DNA of 64,000 bases from Pararobbsia alpina. GTDB taxonomy: Bacteria > Pseudomonadota > Gammaproteobacteria > Burkholderiales > Burkholderiaceae. A program made the translations under genes and the position numbers. The stretch is taken from contig NZ_CADIKM010000006.1 of NCBI RefSeq assembly GCF_902859895.1, positions 210,908 through 274,907 of the forward strand, read 5' to 3'. The notes under the pieces were generated by a model. That model did not search any database, was not told the origin of the DNA, and saw only the letters and a list, made by a program, of their open reading frames with translations. Position 1 is the first letter of the stretch. Each line of letters opens with the position of its first letter. Positions 1 through 9,648 of the stretch are shown here, piece by piece.

Positions 1-595
1 CGCGCGCAAGACCTAGCGTGTAGTTGAGTGGGTGCAAATGACCGCTGTCGGGGTCATGGAGACCGCCGATATAGCGATCCGACTGGACATAGCGCCCCAT
101 CTCCGCCTTCGGCACCCACGTAAGGCGATCGTAACCAAATCGCCTGGCCGCCGCGTCCCGGCCCGCAAGCAGCTCGCCTTCGTCGCGCGGCTTGTTGCCC
201 GCATGCAGATAGCCGAAGCTCAGGTCACAGTCGATCGCATGCTTCTCGACACGGTGCCGGATGATCTCGATGGTCTCCTGCCCCATCCGCCAGACTTGCT
301 GGATCTCGGACTCGGACAGTTTCCCGCTGAAGGTATCGATCCCGCATGCATAGCCGGCGATCATCTGGCCGCCATTGCGCCCACTCGCGCCCCAACCGAC
401 CTTCGAGGCTTCGAGCACGACGACCGACAGGCCCCGCTCGGCAAGGTTCAGCGCCGCGGAGATGCCCGTCAGGCCCGCGCCGATCACACAGACATCGGCC
501 TCGAGCGCACCCTCGAGTGCGGCATAGGGAGGGTGTTCGTGCGCGGTCGCGGCGTACCACGACGGTTCATGCGGCTGGTTTGCGATATTGAACAT
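1..595 (-). CDS. FAD-dependent oxidoreductase (PuuB-like), C-terminus off window
   Basis: N-terminal 198 residues of a DAO-type flavoenzyme; the reading frame is open to the left edge, so the C-terminus lies outside the window. It starts MFNIANQPHEPSWYAATAHE, followed by the FAD-binding Rossmann motif VIGAGLTGIS and the family hallmark GWGASGRNGGQ. This matches gamma-glutamylputrescine oxidoreductases, which oxidise gamma-glutamylputrescine to the aminoaldehyde. It lies in the same orientation as the downstream-reading pot/puu genes, 78 bp past the porin stop. A second full-length homologue sits at 16172-17464, so the island carries two such enzymes. The exact substrate is inferred from context; related amine or amino-acid oxidases share these motifs. 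Confidence 0.85.
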   Translation of the reverse strand, partial: MFNIANQPHEPSWYAATAHEHPPYAALEGALEADVCVIGAGLTGISAALNLAERGLSVVVLEASKVGWGASGRNGGQMIAGYACGIDTFSGKLSESEIQQVWRMGQETIEIIRHRVEKHAIDCDLSFGYLHAGNKPRDEGELLAGRDAAARRFGYDRLTWVPKAEMGRYVQSDRYIGGLHDPDSGHLHPLNYTLGLAR

Positions 596-673
596 GGGAC
601 AAGGCAAGAGAACGGCCGCCGTGGCCGGACTGCCGATCGCGGGCAGTCCGGCCGGCAGCGGCAGCGGGCTTCG

Positions 674-2236
674 TCAGAACGAGTAGATCAGCTGCGTGCC
701 CAACAGGTCGTTGCTCTTCGAGTACGAACCGTCGGCGCGGAGGAACACATTCTGGCTGGCCCAGTCGTGGCGGTATTCCATCTTGACCGTGATCTGGTTG
801 GTCGGATAGAACAGCAGGTCGAACGCGACATCCTGGCGGTTGGCGCCACTGCAATCGCTGCCATTGCCGCCGTTGGCAACCGAATTGGCCAGGCACTCGC
901 GCGAGATGCCAAAGCCGTTGTACGGATCGCCCCCCAGGCCGTCCAGCGCAATCCCCCCTCCGCCGCCACCGTTCTTGTGGTCGCCGAGATAGTCATAACG
1001 CGCCGTCCATCCCATGCGGCCCAGCGTCGGCACGGTGAAGCCCTTGTGCGCCTGCAGCGACAGGCCATACCACTGTGCCTGACCGCCGTTGAACGCGGCA
1101 TGCTCCTGCTGACCGTAGTCGAGTTCGGCATTGAGCAACCAATCGGCGGTCGTGTATGTCATGTCCACTTCGCCGAACACGAAGGTGCCTGCCGAACTGG
1201 TGCCAAGCCCACCTGGACCATAGAACACCGGAATCGGATTGCCCGCGTCGTCGGTCGCCGGTGTCGCGCCCAGAGTTTGACGACCGATATTGAATGAGCC
1301 ACCGATATCGAGCCGGCTGTTGGCCGTGTAGTCGACGCGGCCAGTGAGAGTCGGAATCTTGTTGCTCGTCGTTATCGGATCGCCGAACTGATTGACGCCG
1401 GTCTGGGTAATCGAACCATACGTACGGTACTGCTCGTTGCCCACGAAGAACTTCCACGCCCAGTCACCCTTGGTGTAGTTCGCACCCGCGCCGATATAGC
1501 TGCCCGGATCGGAGAAGTCATACAGCAGGTTGTGGGTCAGCGTGTTCATCAGGTTCGACTGCTGAACCTCGTAGCCGCCGAAGCTCGGGATCAAGCCGAA
1601 CACCGCCGTCCATTCGGCCGTCACCGGCACATTGATGACCGCCGTGTTCAGGATGTTGTTGCCGATATCGCCATGCTCGTTGGTCAGCAGCGTAATGCCG
1701 TTGCCGCGATTTGGCATCAACGTGATTTCAGCCGATGGCGCCATCGGGCCGACACCGAAGGTCTTCTTGATGTCGAGATAGAGATCCCCGAACGTGCTGT
1801 TGTAGTACTGGTAAGCCGAGTCATGGTTCGCGAAGAGGAAGCTCGAAGAGCTTTGCGCACGGTTATAGATATACGTCGGATCGAGATACCCCGTCACAGA
1901 CAGGCCCGCGAGCGGCCCGGTCTGTGCGGCGTCGTTGAGCGTATCGACCTTCAGCTGCTGGTTCGCGACCTGTTCCTTCATCTGGTCCACCTGGGCGTTC
2001 GTCAGGTTTGCAGGTGCGTTGTCGTATTCGGGCGTGCCGGGCTGCGCGGTGACCGCCGCCGTGGCGGCAGGCGCTGTGACCGGCGCCGCTGCCTGTGCGT
2101 GCTCGAGCGCATCGACTTTCTTTTGCAAGACAGCCAGCTGCGCCTTGAGCTCCTTGATCTCGCTGCTCGTCGAATCCGCCATCGCGAGTCCCGGCACGGT
2201 CGCCGCGACCAGCAGGCAGATAAGCTTCTTCTTCAT
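674..2236 (-). CDS. DUF3138-family outer-membrane porin-like protein
   Basis: About 520 residues. It begins MKKKLICLLVAATVPGLAMA, a typical signal peptide, then a short coiled-coil segment (SEIKELKAQLAVLQKKVDAL) and a long beta-rich region rich in aromatic and glycine residues, ending in ...LIYSF with a terminal Phe as in many outer-membrane beta-barrels. This pattern matches DUF3138 proteins of Burkholderiales. An ATG two codons upstream is possible, but the GGAGA motif is better spaced for the MKKK start. It lies between the potFGHI transporter and a puuB-like gene, all on one strand, so it may be the outer-membrane channel for polyamine uptake; that role is inference. The gap to potI is about 70 bp. 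Confidence 0.8.
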   Translation of the reverse strand: MKKKLICLLVAATVPGLAMADSTSSEIKELKAQLAVLQKKVDALEHAQAAAPVTAPAATAAVTAQPGTPEYDNAPANLTNAQVDQMKEQVANQQLKVDTLNDAAQTGPLAGLSVTGYLDPTYIYNRAQSSSSFLFANHDSAYQYYNSTFGDLYLDIKKTFGVGPMAPSAEITLMPNRGNGITLLTNEHGDIGNNILNTAVINVPVTAEWTAVFGLIPSFGGYEVQQSNLMNTLTHNLLYDFSDPGSYIGAGANYTKGDWAWKFFVGNEQYRTYGSITQTGVNQFGDPITTSNKIPTLTGRVDYTANSRLDIGGSFNIGRQTLGATPATDDAGNPIPVFYGPGGLGTSSAGTFVFGEVDMTYTTADWLLNAELDYGQQEHAAFNGGQAQWYGLSLQAHKGFTVPTLGRMGWTARYDYLGDHKNGGGGGGIALDGLGGDPYNGFGISRECLANSVANGGNGSDCSGANRQDVAFDLLFYPTNQITVKMEYRHDWASQNVFLRADGSYSKSNDLLGTQLIYSF

Positions 2237-2304
2237 GACCATTCTCCGTAGTGAGTCTTGCGTCGCAAACTATTAGAAAGTTTCTTTTATTACGTTGCAG
2301 AACT

Positions 2305-3177
2305 TCAGGTCGACGTCACGCCGACTGGCGCCGCGACCGGCACCGGTGCAAACGCCAGCTGCATGTCGCGAGCACGTTTGCGTTCCTTCGACACGAGCAC
2401 CTGATTCACGACGATCACCCCGACCGTCACGATGCTGATGAACAGCGTGGCCAATGCATTCATTTCAGGGTTCAGCCCGAGGCGGACCCGCGAGAACACC
2501 ACCAGGGGCAGCGTGGTCGAACCCGGGCCGGACAGGAAGGCCGACAGCACAAGGTCGTCGATCGACAAGGTGAACGACAGCAACCAGCCCGACAGGATCG
2601 CCTGCGAGATCAGCGGAATCGTGATCACGAAGAAGACCTTGAGCGGTGTTGCGCCGAGATCGAGCGCGGCCTCCTCGATCGAGCGGTTCATCTCCTTGAG
2701 CCGCGACTGGACGATGATCGCGACATAAGAAATGCACAGCATGACGTGGCCGATCCAGATCGTGAGCATGCCGCGGCCCTTGGGCCAACCGAGCAGCTGC
2801 TGCATCGCGACGAACAGCAGGAGCAGCGAGATGCCCTGGATGACTTCGGGGATCACGAGTGGCGCGTTGATCATGCCTGTGAACAGCGTGAAGCCCTTGA
2901 AGCGGCCGAAACGCGCCATTACGAAGCCGGCCCAGGTGCCGATGACGACCGACGCGGTGGCCGTCATCAGGGCGATCTTCAGGCTGAGCCACGCGGCCTG
3001 CAGCAGTTCGGTATCGTCGAGTAGCGCCGCATACCAGCGTGTCGAGAAACCGCTCCAGACCGTCACGAGCTTTGACTCGTTGAACGAGAAGATGACGAGA
3101 CTCAGAATCGGCCCATAGAGAAACACAAAGCCGATGGTCAGCACGGTGACCGACAGGGCCTTATTGGGCTTGATCAT
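2305..3177 (-). CDS. potI: Putrescine ABC transporter permease PotI
   Basis: 290-residue inner-membrane permease of a polyamine ABC importer. Six hydrophobic segments are visible, with the cytoplasmic EAA loop (EEAALDLGATPLKVFFVITIP) that contacts the ATPase. Length and sequence fit PotI/PotC. The start codon overlaps the potH stop in an ATGA arrangement, so the two permeases are translationally coupled. The last 25 residues are Ala/Pro/Val-rich and probably disordered. It is the last transport gene of the potFGHI operon. Confidence 0.92.
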   Translation of the reverse strand: MIKPNKALSVTVLTIGFVFLYGPILSLVIFSFNESKLVTVWSGFSTRWYAALLDDTELLQAAWLSLKIALMTATASVVIGTWAGFVMARFGRFKGFTLFTGMINAPLVIPEVIQGISLLLLFVAMQQLLGWPKGRGMLTIWIGHVMLCISYVAIIVQSRLKEMNRSIEEAALDLGATPLKVFFVITIPLISQAILSGWLLSFTLSIDDLVLSAFLSGPGSTTLPLVVFSRVRLGLNPEMNALATLFISIVTVGVIVVNQVLVSKERKRARDMQLAFAPVPVAAPVGVTST

Positions 3178-4094
3178 GACTTGCCCTCCATTTCACGAAC
3201 CTGGTAGTACTGGAACACGGCCATCGGCACGAGCAGCAACATCACCATCGCGACCGTGACCGCCGAGGCCATCGGCCAGTCGACGTCATTGAAGAACTCG
3301 TCCCACATGACGCGGCCGATCATCAGTGTGTCGGCACCGCCGAGCAGTTCCGGAATCACGTACTCACCGACCGCCGGGATGAACACCAGAAGACAGCCCG
3401 CGATGATCCCGTTCTTCGAGAGCGGCAGCGTAATCCGGAAGAACACCGTCCACGGCTTGGCCCCGAGGTCATAGGCCGCCTCGAGCAGCGTGAGATCCAT
3501 CTTGACCAGGTGCGCATAGAGCGGCATCACGAGGAACGGCAGGTACGAATAGACCATGCCGATATAGACGCCCGCATCGCTGTGATAGAGACGCAGCGGC
3601 GTATGAAGCATGCCGATACCGATCAGGAAGTGATTGAGCAGGCCATCGTCCTTGAGAATGCCGATCCACGCGTACACGCGGATCAGGAACGAGGTCCAGA
3701 ACGGCAGCATGACCGCCATCATCAGCAGATTGCGCGTGGCCGGATTCGATCGCGCGATGTAGTACGCCATCGGATAGCCGATCAGGAGGCAGAACACCGT
3801 CGAAATCGCGGCCATCTTCAGCGAACTCAGATAGGTCGCCACATAGAGGCTGTCCTGCAGCAGGAACAGATAGTGACCGAGCTGGAACGCGAAATTGACG
3901 ACACCGTCCTTGATCTGGACCAGGTCGGTATAAGGCGGCACCGACAGTTGGGCATCCGCGAAGCTGATCTTGAGCACGAGCACGAAGGGCACGGCGAAGA
4001 ACAGCACCAGCCAGAGAAACGGCGCGGCGATCACGAGTGTGCGTCCCGAGGGGGCGAACCGCCGCAAGGGGTTGAACATGCGTGGGGTATTCAT
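3174..4094 (-). CDS. potH: Putrescine ABC transporter permease PotH
   Basis: 306-residue inner-membrane permease pairing with PotI. It has six predicted membrane segments and an EAA loop (LLEAAYDLGAKPWTVFFRIT). A longer reading frame extends 11 codons upstream, but the ATG at 4094 overlaps the potG stop as ATGA and is the better start. Together with PotG (ATPase), PotI and PotF (binding protein) it forms a complete putrescine importer. PotH and PotB share this architecture; the puu context favours putrescine over spermidine. Confidence 0.92.
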   Translation of the reverse strand: MNTPRMFNPLRRFAPSGRTLVIAAPFLWLVLFFAVPFVLVLKISFADAQLSVPPYTDLVQIKDGVVNFAFQLGHYLFLLQDSLYVATYLSSLKMAAISTVFCLLIGYPMAYYIARSNPATRNLLMMAVMLPFWTSFLIRVYAWIGILKDDGLLNHFLIGIGMLHTPLRLYHSDAGVYIGMVYSYLPFLVMPLYAHLVKMDLTLLEAAYDLGAKPWTVFFRITLPLSKNGIIAGCLLVFIPAVGEYVIPELLGGADTLMIGRVMWDEFFNDVDWPMASAVTVAMVMLLLVPMAVFQYYQVREMEGKS

Positions 4095-5245
4095 TGCGTG
4101 AGCACCGTGCCGGAGGAAGCCGACCATGAGACGTAGACCTCGTCGCCGAAAGCCGGGGCGCCCTCACGCATCAGACGCGAACTCGAGAGATTCGCCACCA
4201 CGATCTTGCCGCTTGGAAGCTTCACGTGATAGAGCGTATAGCTGCCCATGTAGGCGATATTGCTGACCTCGCCTCGCGCGTAGTTGTCGATCGCTTCTTC
4301 TGGCTTCGCCGTCGTCACGAGCACGCGTTCGGGCCGGATCGAGATCGACACGGGCATGCCGAGCGGACCGGTGATGCCGTGGCTGATGTGCATGCGGACC
4401 GCAAGATCCGGCGATTCGACATAGATATGGTCGGGCTCGTCCTCGACGACTTGGCCGTCGAACAGATTGGTCGAGCCGATGAACTGCGCCGAGAAGCGCG
4501 TGTTCGGATATTCGTAGACCTCGCTCGGCGTGCCGACCTGGACGATCTTGCCTTCGCTCATGACGGCGAGGCGGCTTGCCATCGTCATCGCCTCTTCCTG
4601 GTCGTGGGTCACCATCACACAGGTCACGTCGACCTTGTCGATGATGCTCACGAGTTCAAGCTGCGTCTTGTGGCGAATCTGCTTGTCGAGCGCCGACATC
4701 GGCTCGTCGAGTAACAGCAACTTGGGCCGCTTGACCAGACTGCGCGCGAGCGCAACGCGCTGCTGCTGTCCCCCCGAGAGCTGGTGCGGCTTGCGCTGCG
4801 CATAGCGGCCCATCTGCACGAGCTCGAGCGCATCCTTGACGCGCTCGCGGATCTCGGCCTTCGGGGTGCCTTCCTGTTTGAGCCCGAATGCGATATTGCC
4901 CTCGACCGTCATATGCGGGAACAGAGCATAGGACTGGAACATCATGTTGACCGGACGCTTGTACGGCGGCAGCGCCGCGAGGTCTTCGCCATCCACGAAG
5001 ACGCGGCCCGAAGTCGCGGATTCGAAACCCGCGAGAATCCGCAGCAGCGTCGATTTGCCGCAACCCGAGCTGCCGAGCAGCGCGAACAGCTCATTCTTCT
5101 GGATCGACAGGGTGACATTGTCGACCGCGACGCTGTCGCCGAACTTCTTGACGACGTTGTCGATCCGGATGAAGTCGGGCGTTGCGCGCCGCGCATCGGC
5201 ACGTGCGCCGGTCTTCAATATGCCCGCGGGCAGGGAGAAGTTCAT
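4091..5245 (-). CDS. potG: Putrescine ABC transporter ATP-binding protein PotG
   Basis: 384-residue ABC ATPase. Walker A GSSGCGKST is at about residues 58-66, the signature LSGGQ at 156-160, and Walker B LLLLDEP at about 176-182, followed by the H-loop (MVTHDQ). The C-terminal third is a TOBE-type regulatory domain as in PotA/PotG/MalK. It energises import through PotH and PotI. Its stop overlaps potH. About 260 bp separate it from potF, with a strong hairpin in between, so the membrane components are probably expressed below the level of the binding protein. Confidence 0.93.
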   Translation of the reverse strand: MNFSLPAGILKTGARADARRATPDFIRIDNVVKKFGDSVAVDNVTLSIQKNELFALLGSSGCGKSTLLRILAGFESATSGRVFVDGEDLAALPPYKRPVNMMFQSYALFPHMTVEGNIAFGLKQEGTPKAEIRERVKDALELVQMGRYAQRKPHQLSGGQQQRVALARSLVKRPKLLLLDEPMSALDKQIRHKTQLELVSIIDKVDVTCVMVTHDQEEAMTMASRLAVMSEGKIVQVGTPSEVYEYPNTRFSAQFIGSTNLFDGQVVEDEPDHIYVESPDLAVRMHISHGITGPLGMPVSISIRPERVLVTTAKPEEAIDNYARGEVSNIAYMGSYTLYHVKLPSGKIVVANLSSSRLMREGAPAFGDEVYVSWSASSGTVLTQ

Positions 5246-5317
5246 CAGACAACCCTTTTTAAAAATTTAGCGTGCAAAGCCCCATTGCGTGCACCGGAGG
5301 GCGCCGCAATTCCTGCG

Positions 5318-5351
5318 GGTTTCACCGGCTTGATGGCCAGCCGGTGAAACC
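5318..5351 (-). other. Intercistronic hairpin between potF and potG
   Basis: A perfect 13-bp inverted repeat (GGTTTCACCGGCT / AGCCGGTGAAACC) with an 8-nt loop in the potF-potG gap. No T-run follows on the minus strand, so it looks like an mRNA-stabilising or attenuating stem-loop rather than a full terminator. Such a stem would favour excess periplasmic binding protein over membrane subunits. Confidence 0.75.
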
Positions 5352-5507
5352 GACATGCGTGATCGTAAAACCGGGCCCTGCACGAAATGTCGCTGGGCGC
5401 CCCTGCGCATCGCTCACGTGCCGCTATGTGTTCTCATGTGCTACGTACATGCTCTCGCACCCAGCGGCCTCTTAGCGCTCAGACACTCGGGACAATAGCC
5501 CGTGTGC

Positions 5508-6629
5508 TCAGCGGCCCGTCTTCAGTTCGGCCCACAGACGGTTTTCGAGACGAAGGATGTCCGAAGGCACGGGCTTCATGACGGTCAGCTTGTTCATGAC
5601 TTCGGGCGGCGGGAACACATTGGTGTCGTTGGCCGTGACAGGATCGATGAACTGCTTCGACGCCGCATTCGCGGTCGGATAGAACACCTCGTTGGTGATA
5701 CCCGCGCTGACCTTCGGCTGCTCGATATAGTTGATCCACTTCAACGCGGCTTCAGGATGCGGCGCGTCCTTCGGGATCACCATGACGTCGAGCCACAGCA
5801 GGCCGCCGTCCTTCGGATTTGAGAATTTGATCTCGTACGAACGCTTGGCTTCGCTCGCACGGCGGCGCGCAATGCCCACGTCGCCCGAATAGCCGAACGC
5901 GACACAGATGTCGTTGTTCGCGAGATCGTTGATGTAGCCCGAGGAGTTGAACTGCGTGATGTAGGGGCGGACTTTCTTGAGCACTTCGAGCGCGGCCATG
6001 TAGTCGGCCGGATTGGTGCTGTTCGGGTCCTTGTGCAGATACTGGAGCACGGCCGGGAACAGGTCGGACGCCGAATCGAGGAACGACACGCCACAACCCT
6101 TGAGCTTCGAGAGGTTCGCCGGGTCGAATAGCAGCGCCCAGCTGTCGACCGGCGCATTGTCGCCGAACGCCTTCTTGACGGCCTCGACGTTATAGCCGAT
6201 ACCGTCGGTGCCCCACGCCCAGGGCACGCCGTACTGGTTGCCCGGGTCGGCCTGCGCGACGAGCTTCATCAGCGTCGGATCGAGGTTGCTCAGGTTCGGC
6301 AGTTTCGACTTGTCGAGCTTTTGGTAGATGCCGGCCTGGATCTGCTTGGCCATGTAGGTCGAGGTCGGCACGACGATGTCGTAGCCCGAACTACCGGCCA
6401 GCATCTTTGCCTGCAGCGTATCGTCGCTGTCGTAGTTGTCGTACTTGACCTGGATCCCGGTTTCCTTCTCGAAATTCGGAATGGTGTCCTTGCCGATATA
6501 GTCCGACCAGTTGTACACATTCAGGGTGGTATCGGCGGCATGCGCCGCCGGTGCGATCATCGAACCGGTCAACGACATCGCGATCCATGCCGTCGCGAAC
6601 AGGGTCCTGCGAAGATGACAAGCGCTCAT
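5508..6629 (-). CDS. potF: Periplasmic putrescine-binding protein PotF
   Basis: 373-residue extracytoplasmic solute-binding protein. Residues 1-31 are a signal peptide ending AAHA, and the mature protein starts ADTTLNVYNWSDYIG, a hallmark of the PotD/PotF family. Typical family segments are SGYDIVVPTSTYMA and YGVPWAWGTDGIGYN. It captures putrescine and delivers it to PotGHI. It is first of the four pot genes and lies 133 bp downstream of the aminotransferase gene. The paralogues PotF and SpuD/SpuE differ in ligand; specificity cannot be read with certainty. Confidence 0.92.
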   Translation of the reverse strand: MSACHLRRTLFATAWIAMSLTGSMIAPAAHAADTTLNVYNWSDYIGKDTIPNFEKETGIQVKYDNYDSDDTLQAKMLAGSSGYDIVVPTSTYMAKQIQAGIYQKLDKSKLPNLSNLDPTLMKLVAQADPGNQYGVPWAWGTDGIGYNVEAVKKAFGDNAPVDSWALLFDPANLSKLKGCGVSFLDSASDLFPAVLQYLHKDPNSTNPADYMAALEVLKKVRPYITQFNSSGYINDLANNDICVAFGYSGDVGIARRRASEAKRSYEIKFSNPKDGGLLWLDVMVIPKDAPHPEAALKWINYIEQPKVSAGITNEVFYPTANAASKQFIDPVTANDTNVFPPPEVMNKLTVMKPVPSDILRLENRLWAELKTGR

Positions 6630-6762
6630 GATGAGAAGTTTTCCCCTAGCGGTTGAAGAGCCGTTCTGCGCTTGATTTTTTTAGGGCGACAGGGGCGGCC
6701 GAAGGTGATTCAAAAATCTGCTGCTCAATGAAAAATACGCCGACAAAACATTCGTGTCTCGC

Positions 6763-8244
6763 TCAAGTTCCGATCCGTTGCGCGGTGAGATCAATCGCGC
6801 GCCGGGCCTTGCCAACGAGCTCGTCGACTTCTTCGTGCGTGATGACAAACGGCGGCGAGAGCAGCATCCGGTCGCCGGTCGCGCGCATGACGAGATCGTT
6901 TTCAAAACAGAAGTCGCGGCAGATCGTGCCGACCTCACCGCCGTTGGCGAAGCGCTGGCGCCCGAGCCCCTGGGCATCGCCCTTGTACTGCGCGAGTTGA
7001 ATGCCCGCGACGAGGCCCGTGCCGGCGATATCGCCGACCAGTGGACTGTCGGCAAGCGCCGCGCGCAAGGTCTTCTGGAAATACGGGCCGATGTCTGTCT
7101 TCACGCGTTCGACGATGCCGCCTTCGCGCAACAGCCGCAGGTTCGCGACCGCAACAGCCGCCGCAACCGGATGCCCCGAATACGTGAGGCCGTGATTGAA
7201 CTCCCCGTTCTCGATGATCGCCGCGGCAACGTGATCCTGGAGTCCGACCGCGCCCATCGGTACATACCCGGAGGTCAGGCCCTTGGCCATCGTCAGCAGG
7301 TCCGGCTGGAAACCGAAGTATTCATGCGAGAACCATTCGCCGGTCCGGCCGAAGCCGCCGATCACCTCGTCCGCGCAGAGCAGGATGTCGTACTTGCGGC
7401 AGATGCGCTCGATTTCCGGCCAGTAGGTCGAGGCCGGGAAAATCACCCCACCCGCTCCCTGAAACGGCTCGCCGATAAAGGCGGCGACATTTTCGGCGCC
7501 GAGTTCGAGAATCTTCGCTTCGAGTTGCCGCGCGCAGTTCAGGCTGAACGCCTCCGGCGACAGATCGCCACCGTTGCCGTACCAGTACGGCTGGTCGATA
7601 TGCACGATGTGTTCGACCTTCGAGGGCATCTGCTCATGCATATAGCCCATGCCGCCGAGCGAGGCCCCGGCGATCGTTGAACCGTGATAGCCATTGGTCC
7701 GCGAGATCACATATTTCTTCGAGGGCTGGCCCTTGACGAGCCAGTACTGATAGACGATGCGCAGCACCGTATCGTTGCCTTCGGAGCCCGAATTGCAATA
7801 GAAGAAATGATTGAAGCCCGGCGGCGTGACTTCGGCGAGCAGCGCCGAGAGTTCGATGACCGGCGGATGGGTTGTCTTGAAGAATGTGTTATAGAACGGC
7901 AATTCGAGCATCTGGCGATAGGCGGCTTCCGCGAGCTCCTTGCGTGCATGGCCGACGTTCACGCACCAGAGGCCGGCCATGCCATCGATGATCTTGTGGC
8001 CTTCGGAATCCCACAGATAGACGCCTTCGGCACGCGTGATCACACGGCTGCCCGTACGGTTGAGCGTGCCCATGTCCGAGAACGGGTGAAGATGGTGCGC
8101 CGCGTCGAGCACGCGGTATTCGGCGGTGCTGCGCGCCACGCGCGGCGCGGCTGCGGTCACGGGCGCCTGGCCGGGTGCCGGCGACGGGCTTGCGACGCCC
8201 GCGGCGGGCGCGACGATCGGAGCGGGGTCATTGCGAAACGTCAT
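6763..8244 (-). CDS. spuC: Class III PLP aminotransferase, polyamine catabolism (SpuC/PuuE-like)
   Basis: 493-residue class III (omega) aminotransferase. The PLP lysine is Lys321 in TMAKGLTSGY; the PLP-contacting Asp is in CADEVIGGFGR (about 290-300). Other family motifs are NSGSEGNDT (151-159) and NGYHGST. The first 40 residues are an Ala/Pro-rich extension. A longer frame exists, but the ATG at 8244 has a GGAG site at good spacing. It lies 17 bp downstream of puuA, so it belongs to the puu transcript. It could act as putrescine:pyruvate aminotransferase (SpuC) or as GABA aminotransferase (PuuE role), feeding succinic semialdehyde to GabD. Context supports both. Confidence 0.85.
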   Translation of the reverse strand: MTFRNDPAPIVAPAAGVASPSPAPGQAPVTAAAPRVARSTAEYRVLDAAHHLHPFSDMGTLNRTGSRVITRAEGVYLWDSEGHKIIDGMAGLWCVNVGHARKELAEAAYRQMLELPFYNTFFKTTHPPVIELSALLAEVTPPGFNHFFYCNSGSEGNDTVLRIVYQYWLVKGQPSKKYVISRTNGYHGSTIAGASLGGMGYMHEQMPSKVEHIVHIDQPYWYGNGGDLSPEAFSLNCARQLEAKILELGAENVAAFIGEPFQGAGGVIFPASTYWPEIERICRKYDILLCADEVIGGFGRTGEWFSHEYFGFQPDLLTMAKGLTSGYVPMGAVGLQDHVAAAIIENGEFNHGLTYSGHPVAAAVAVANLRLLREGGIVERVKTDIGPYFQKTLRAALADSPLVGDIAGTGLVAGIQLAQYKGDAQGLGRQRFANGGEVGTICRDFCFENDLVMRATGDRMLLSPPFVITHEEVDELVGKARRAIDLTAQRIGT

Positions 8245-8261
8245 GGTGGTCTCCGTACGGT

Positions 8262-9596
8262 TCAGACGTGCAGCAACAAGTGCTTGCGTTCCCACGAACT
8301 GATGACGCGGAAGAACGCTTCGTATTCGGTTTCCTTGAGCGCCAGGAAAGCCTTGACGAACTTCTCGCCGAGAGCCCGGGCGATCGGTTCGCACGAGGCC
8401 ATCTTCTGAATCCCCTCTTCGAGATTGCGCGGCAACTGATACGGCAGGCCATATCCGTCGCTCGCGAGTGGCTCGGAAGGCTTGAGCTGTTGCGTCATAC
8501 CCAGGTAGCCCGCGGCCAGCGTCGAGGCGATGGCGAGATACGGGTTCGTATCGACGCCCGGAATCCGGTTTTCGATGCGGCGCGCATTCGGCGTCGAATA
8601 CGGCACGCGGAAACCGACCGTGCGGTTGTCGTAGCCCCACTGCACATTGATCGGCGCCGCCATGAAACGTGACAGCCGCCGATACGAATTGATATAAGGC
8701 GCGAAGATCGGCATCAGGTTCGGCACATATTCCTGCTGGCCGGCGAGGTAGCCATAAAAGAACGGGGTCGGCTGCCCGTTGTCGTCGGTGAACAACGGCC
8801 TGCCGGTCTCGAGATCGATCACGCTCTGATGGATGTGCATCGCCGAACCCGGTTCGTTCTCCATGGGCTTGGCCATGAAGGTCGCATACATATTGTGACG
8901 CAGGGCCGCTTCGCGAACGGTGCGCTTGAACAGGAACACGCGGTCGGCGAGGTCGAGCGGATCGCCGTGCAGGAAGTTGATTTCCATCTGCGCGGCGCCC
9001 ACTTCGTGAATCAGCGTGTCGACTTCAAGGTCCTGCAGTTCGCAATACTCATAGATATCCTCGAAGAGCGGGTCGAATTCGTTGACCGCCTCGATCGAAT
9101 AGCTCTGCCCGCCCGTTTCGGCACGGCCCGTACGGCCGACCGGCGGCGTCAGCGGCAGATCGGGGTCCTTGTTCATGTCGACCAGATAGAACTCGAGTTC
9201 CGGCGCGACCACGGGCTTCCAGCCTTTTGCCTTGTAGAGGTCGAGCACCTTACGCAGCACGTAGCGCGGCGAGATCTCGACCGGCGTGCCGTCGAAGTGC
9301 ACGCAATCGTGGATGACCTGCGCGGTCGGGTCGACGGCCCATGGAATGAGCCGCATGGTCGACGAATCGGGCACGCAAATCATGTCGGGATCGGTCACGC
9401 CGGTTAGCGTGCCGTCTTCGGGATAATCGCCGGTGACGGTCTGGACCATCACGGCGAGCGGCAGACGCATGTTCTCGCCCGTTTCGAACTTGCTGCGCGG
9501 AATGATCTTGCCGCGCGCGACGCCAGCCATATCGGGGATCACGGCTTCGACTTCGGTGATCCGGTGTTTTTTCAGAAACTCATCAATGCTTTGCAT
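8262..9596 (-). CDS. puuA: Gamma-glutamylputrescine synthetase (glutamine synthetase family)
   Basis: 444-residue glutamine synthetase-fold ligase. It starts MQSIDEFLKKHRITEVEAVI and carries the metal/ATP motifs EVGAAQMEINF and PGSAMHIHQS, plus NRIPG near the C-terminus. It lacks the adenylylation-loop context of housekeeping GlnA and resembles PuuA/SpuI, which ligate glutamate to putrescine using ATP. A 64-codon upstream extension of the frame is arginine-rich and unlike the family, so the ATG at 9596 is preferred. Position between puuD and the aminotransferase, on the same strand, supports the first step of the Puu pathway. Confidence 0.9.
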   Translation of the reverse strand: MQSIDEFLKKHRITEVEAVIPDMAGVARGKIIPRSKFETGENMRLPLAVMVQTVTGDYPEDGTLTGVTDPDMICVPDSSTMRLIPWAVDPTAQVIHDCVHFDGTPVEISPRYVLRKVLDLYKAKGWKPVVAPELEFYLVDMNKDPDLPLTPPVGRTGRAETGGQSYSIEAVNEFDPLFEDIYEYCELQDLEVDTLIHEVGAAQMEINFLHGDPLDLADRVFLFKRTVREAALRHNMYATFMAKPMENEPGSAMHIHQSVIDLETGRPLFTDDNGQPTPFFYGYLAGQQEYVPNLMPIFAPYINSYRRLSRFMAAPINVQWGYDNRTVGFRVPYSTPNARRIENRIPGVDTNPYLAIASTLAAGYLGMTQQLKPSEPLASDGYGLPYQLPRNLEEGIQKMASCEPIARALGEKFVKAFLALKETEYEAFFRVISSWERKHLLLHV

Positions 9597-9648
9597 GATC
9601 GTTCTCGCTGAGTCGGGACGCGGTGCGCCGGCGTGCAACGGGTGACGC

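Noticed and set aside
32..1297. A 421-codon plus-strand open frame over the oxidoreductase and porin
   Set aside because: Arg-rich shadow of two well-supported minus-strand genes; no motifs or ribosome-binding site.
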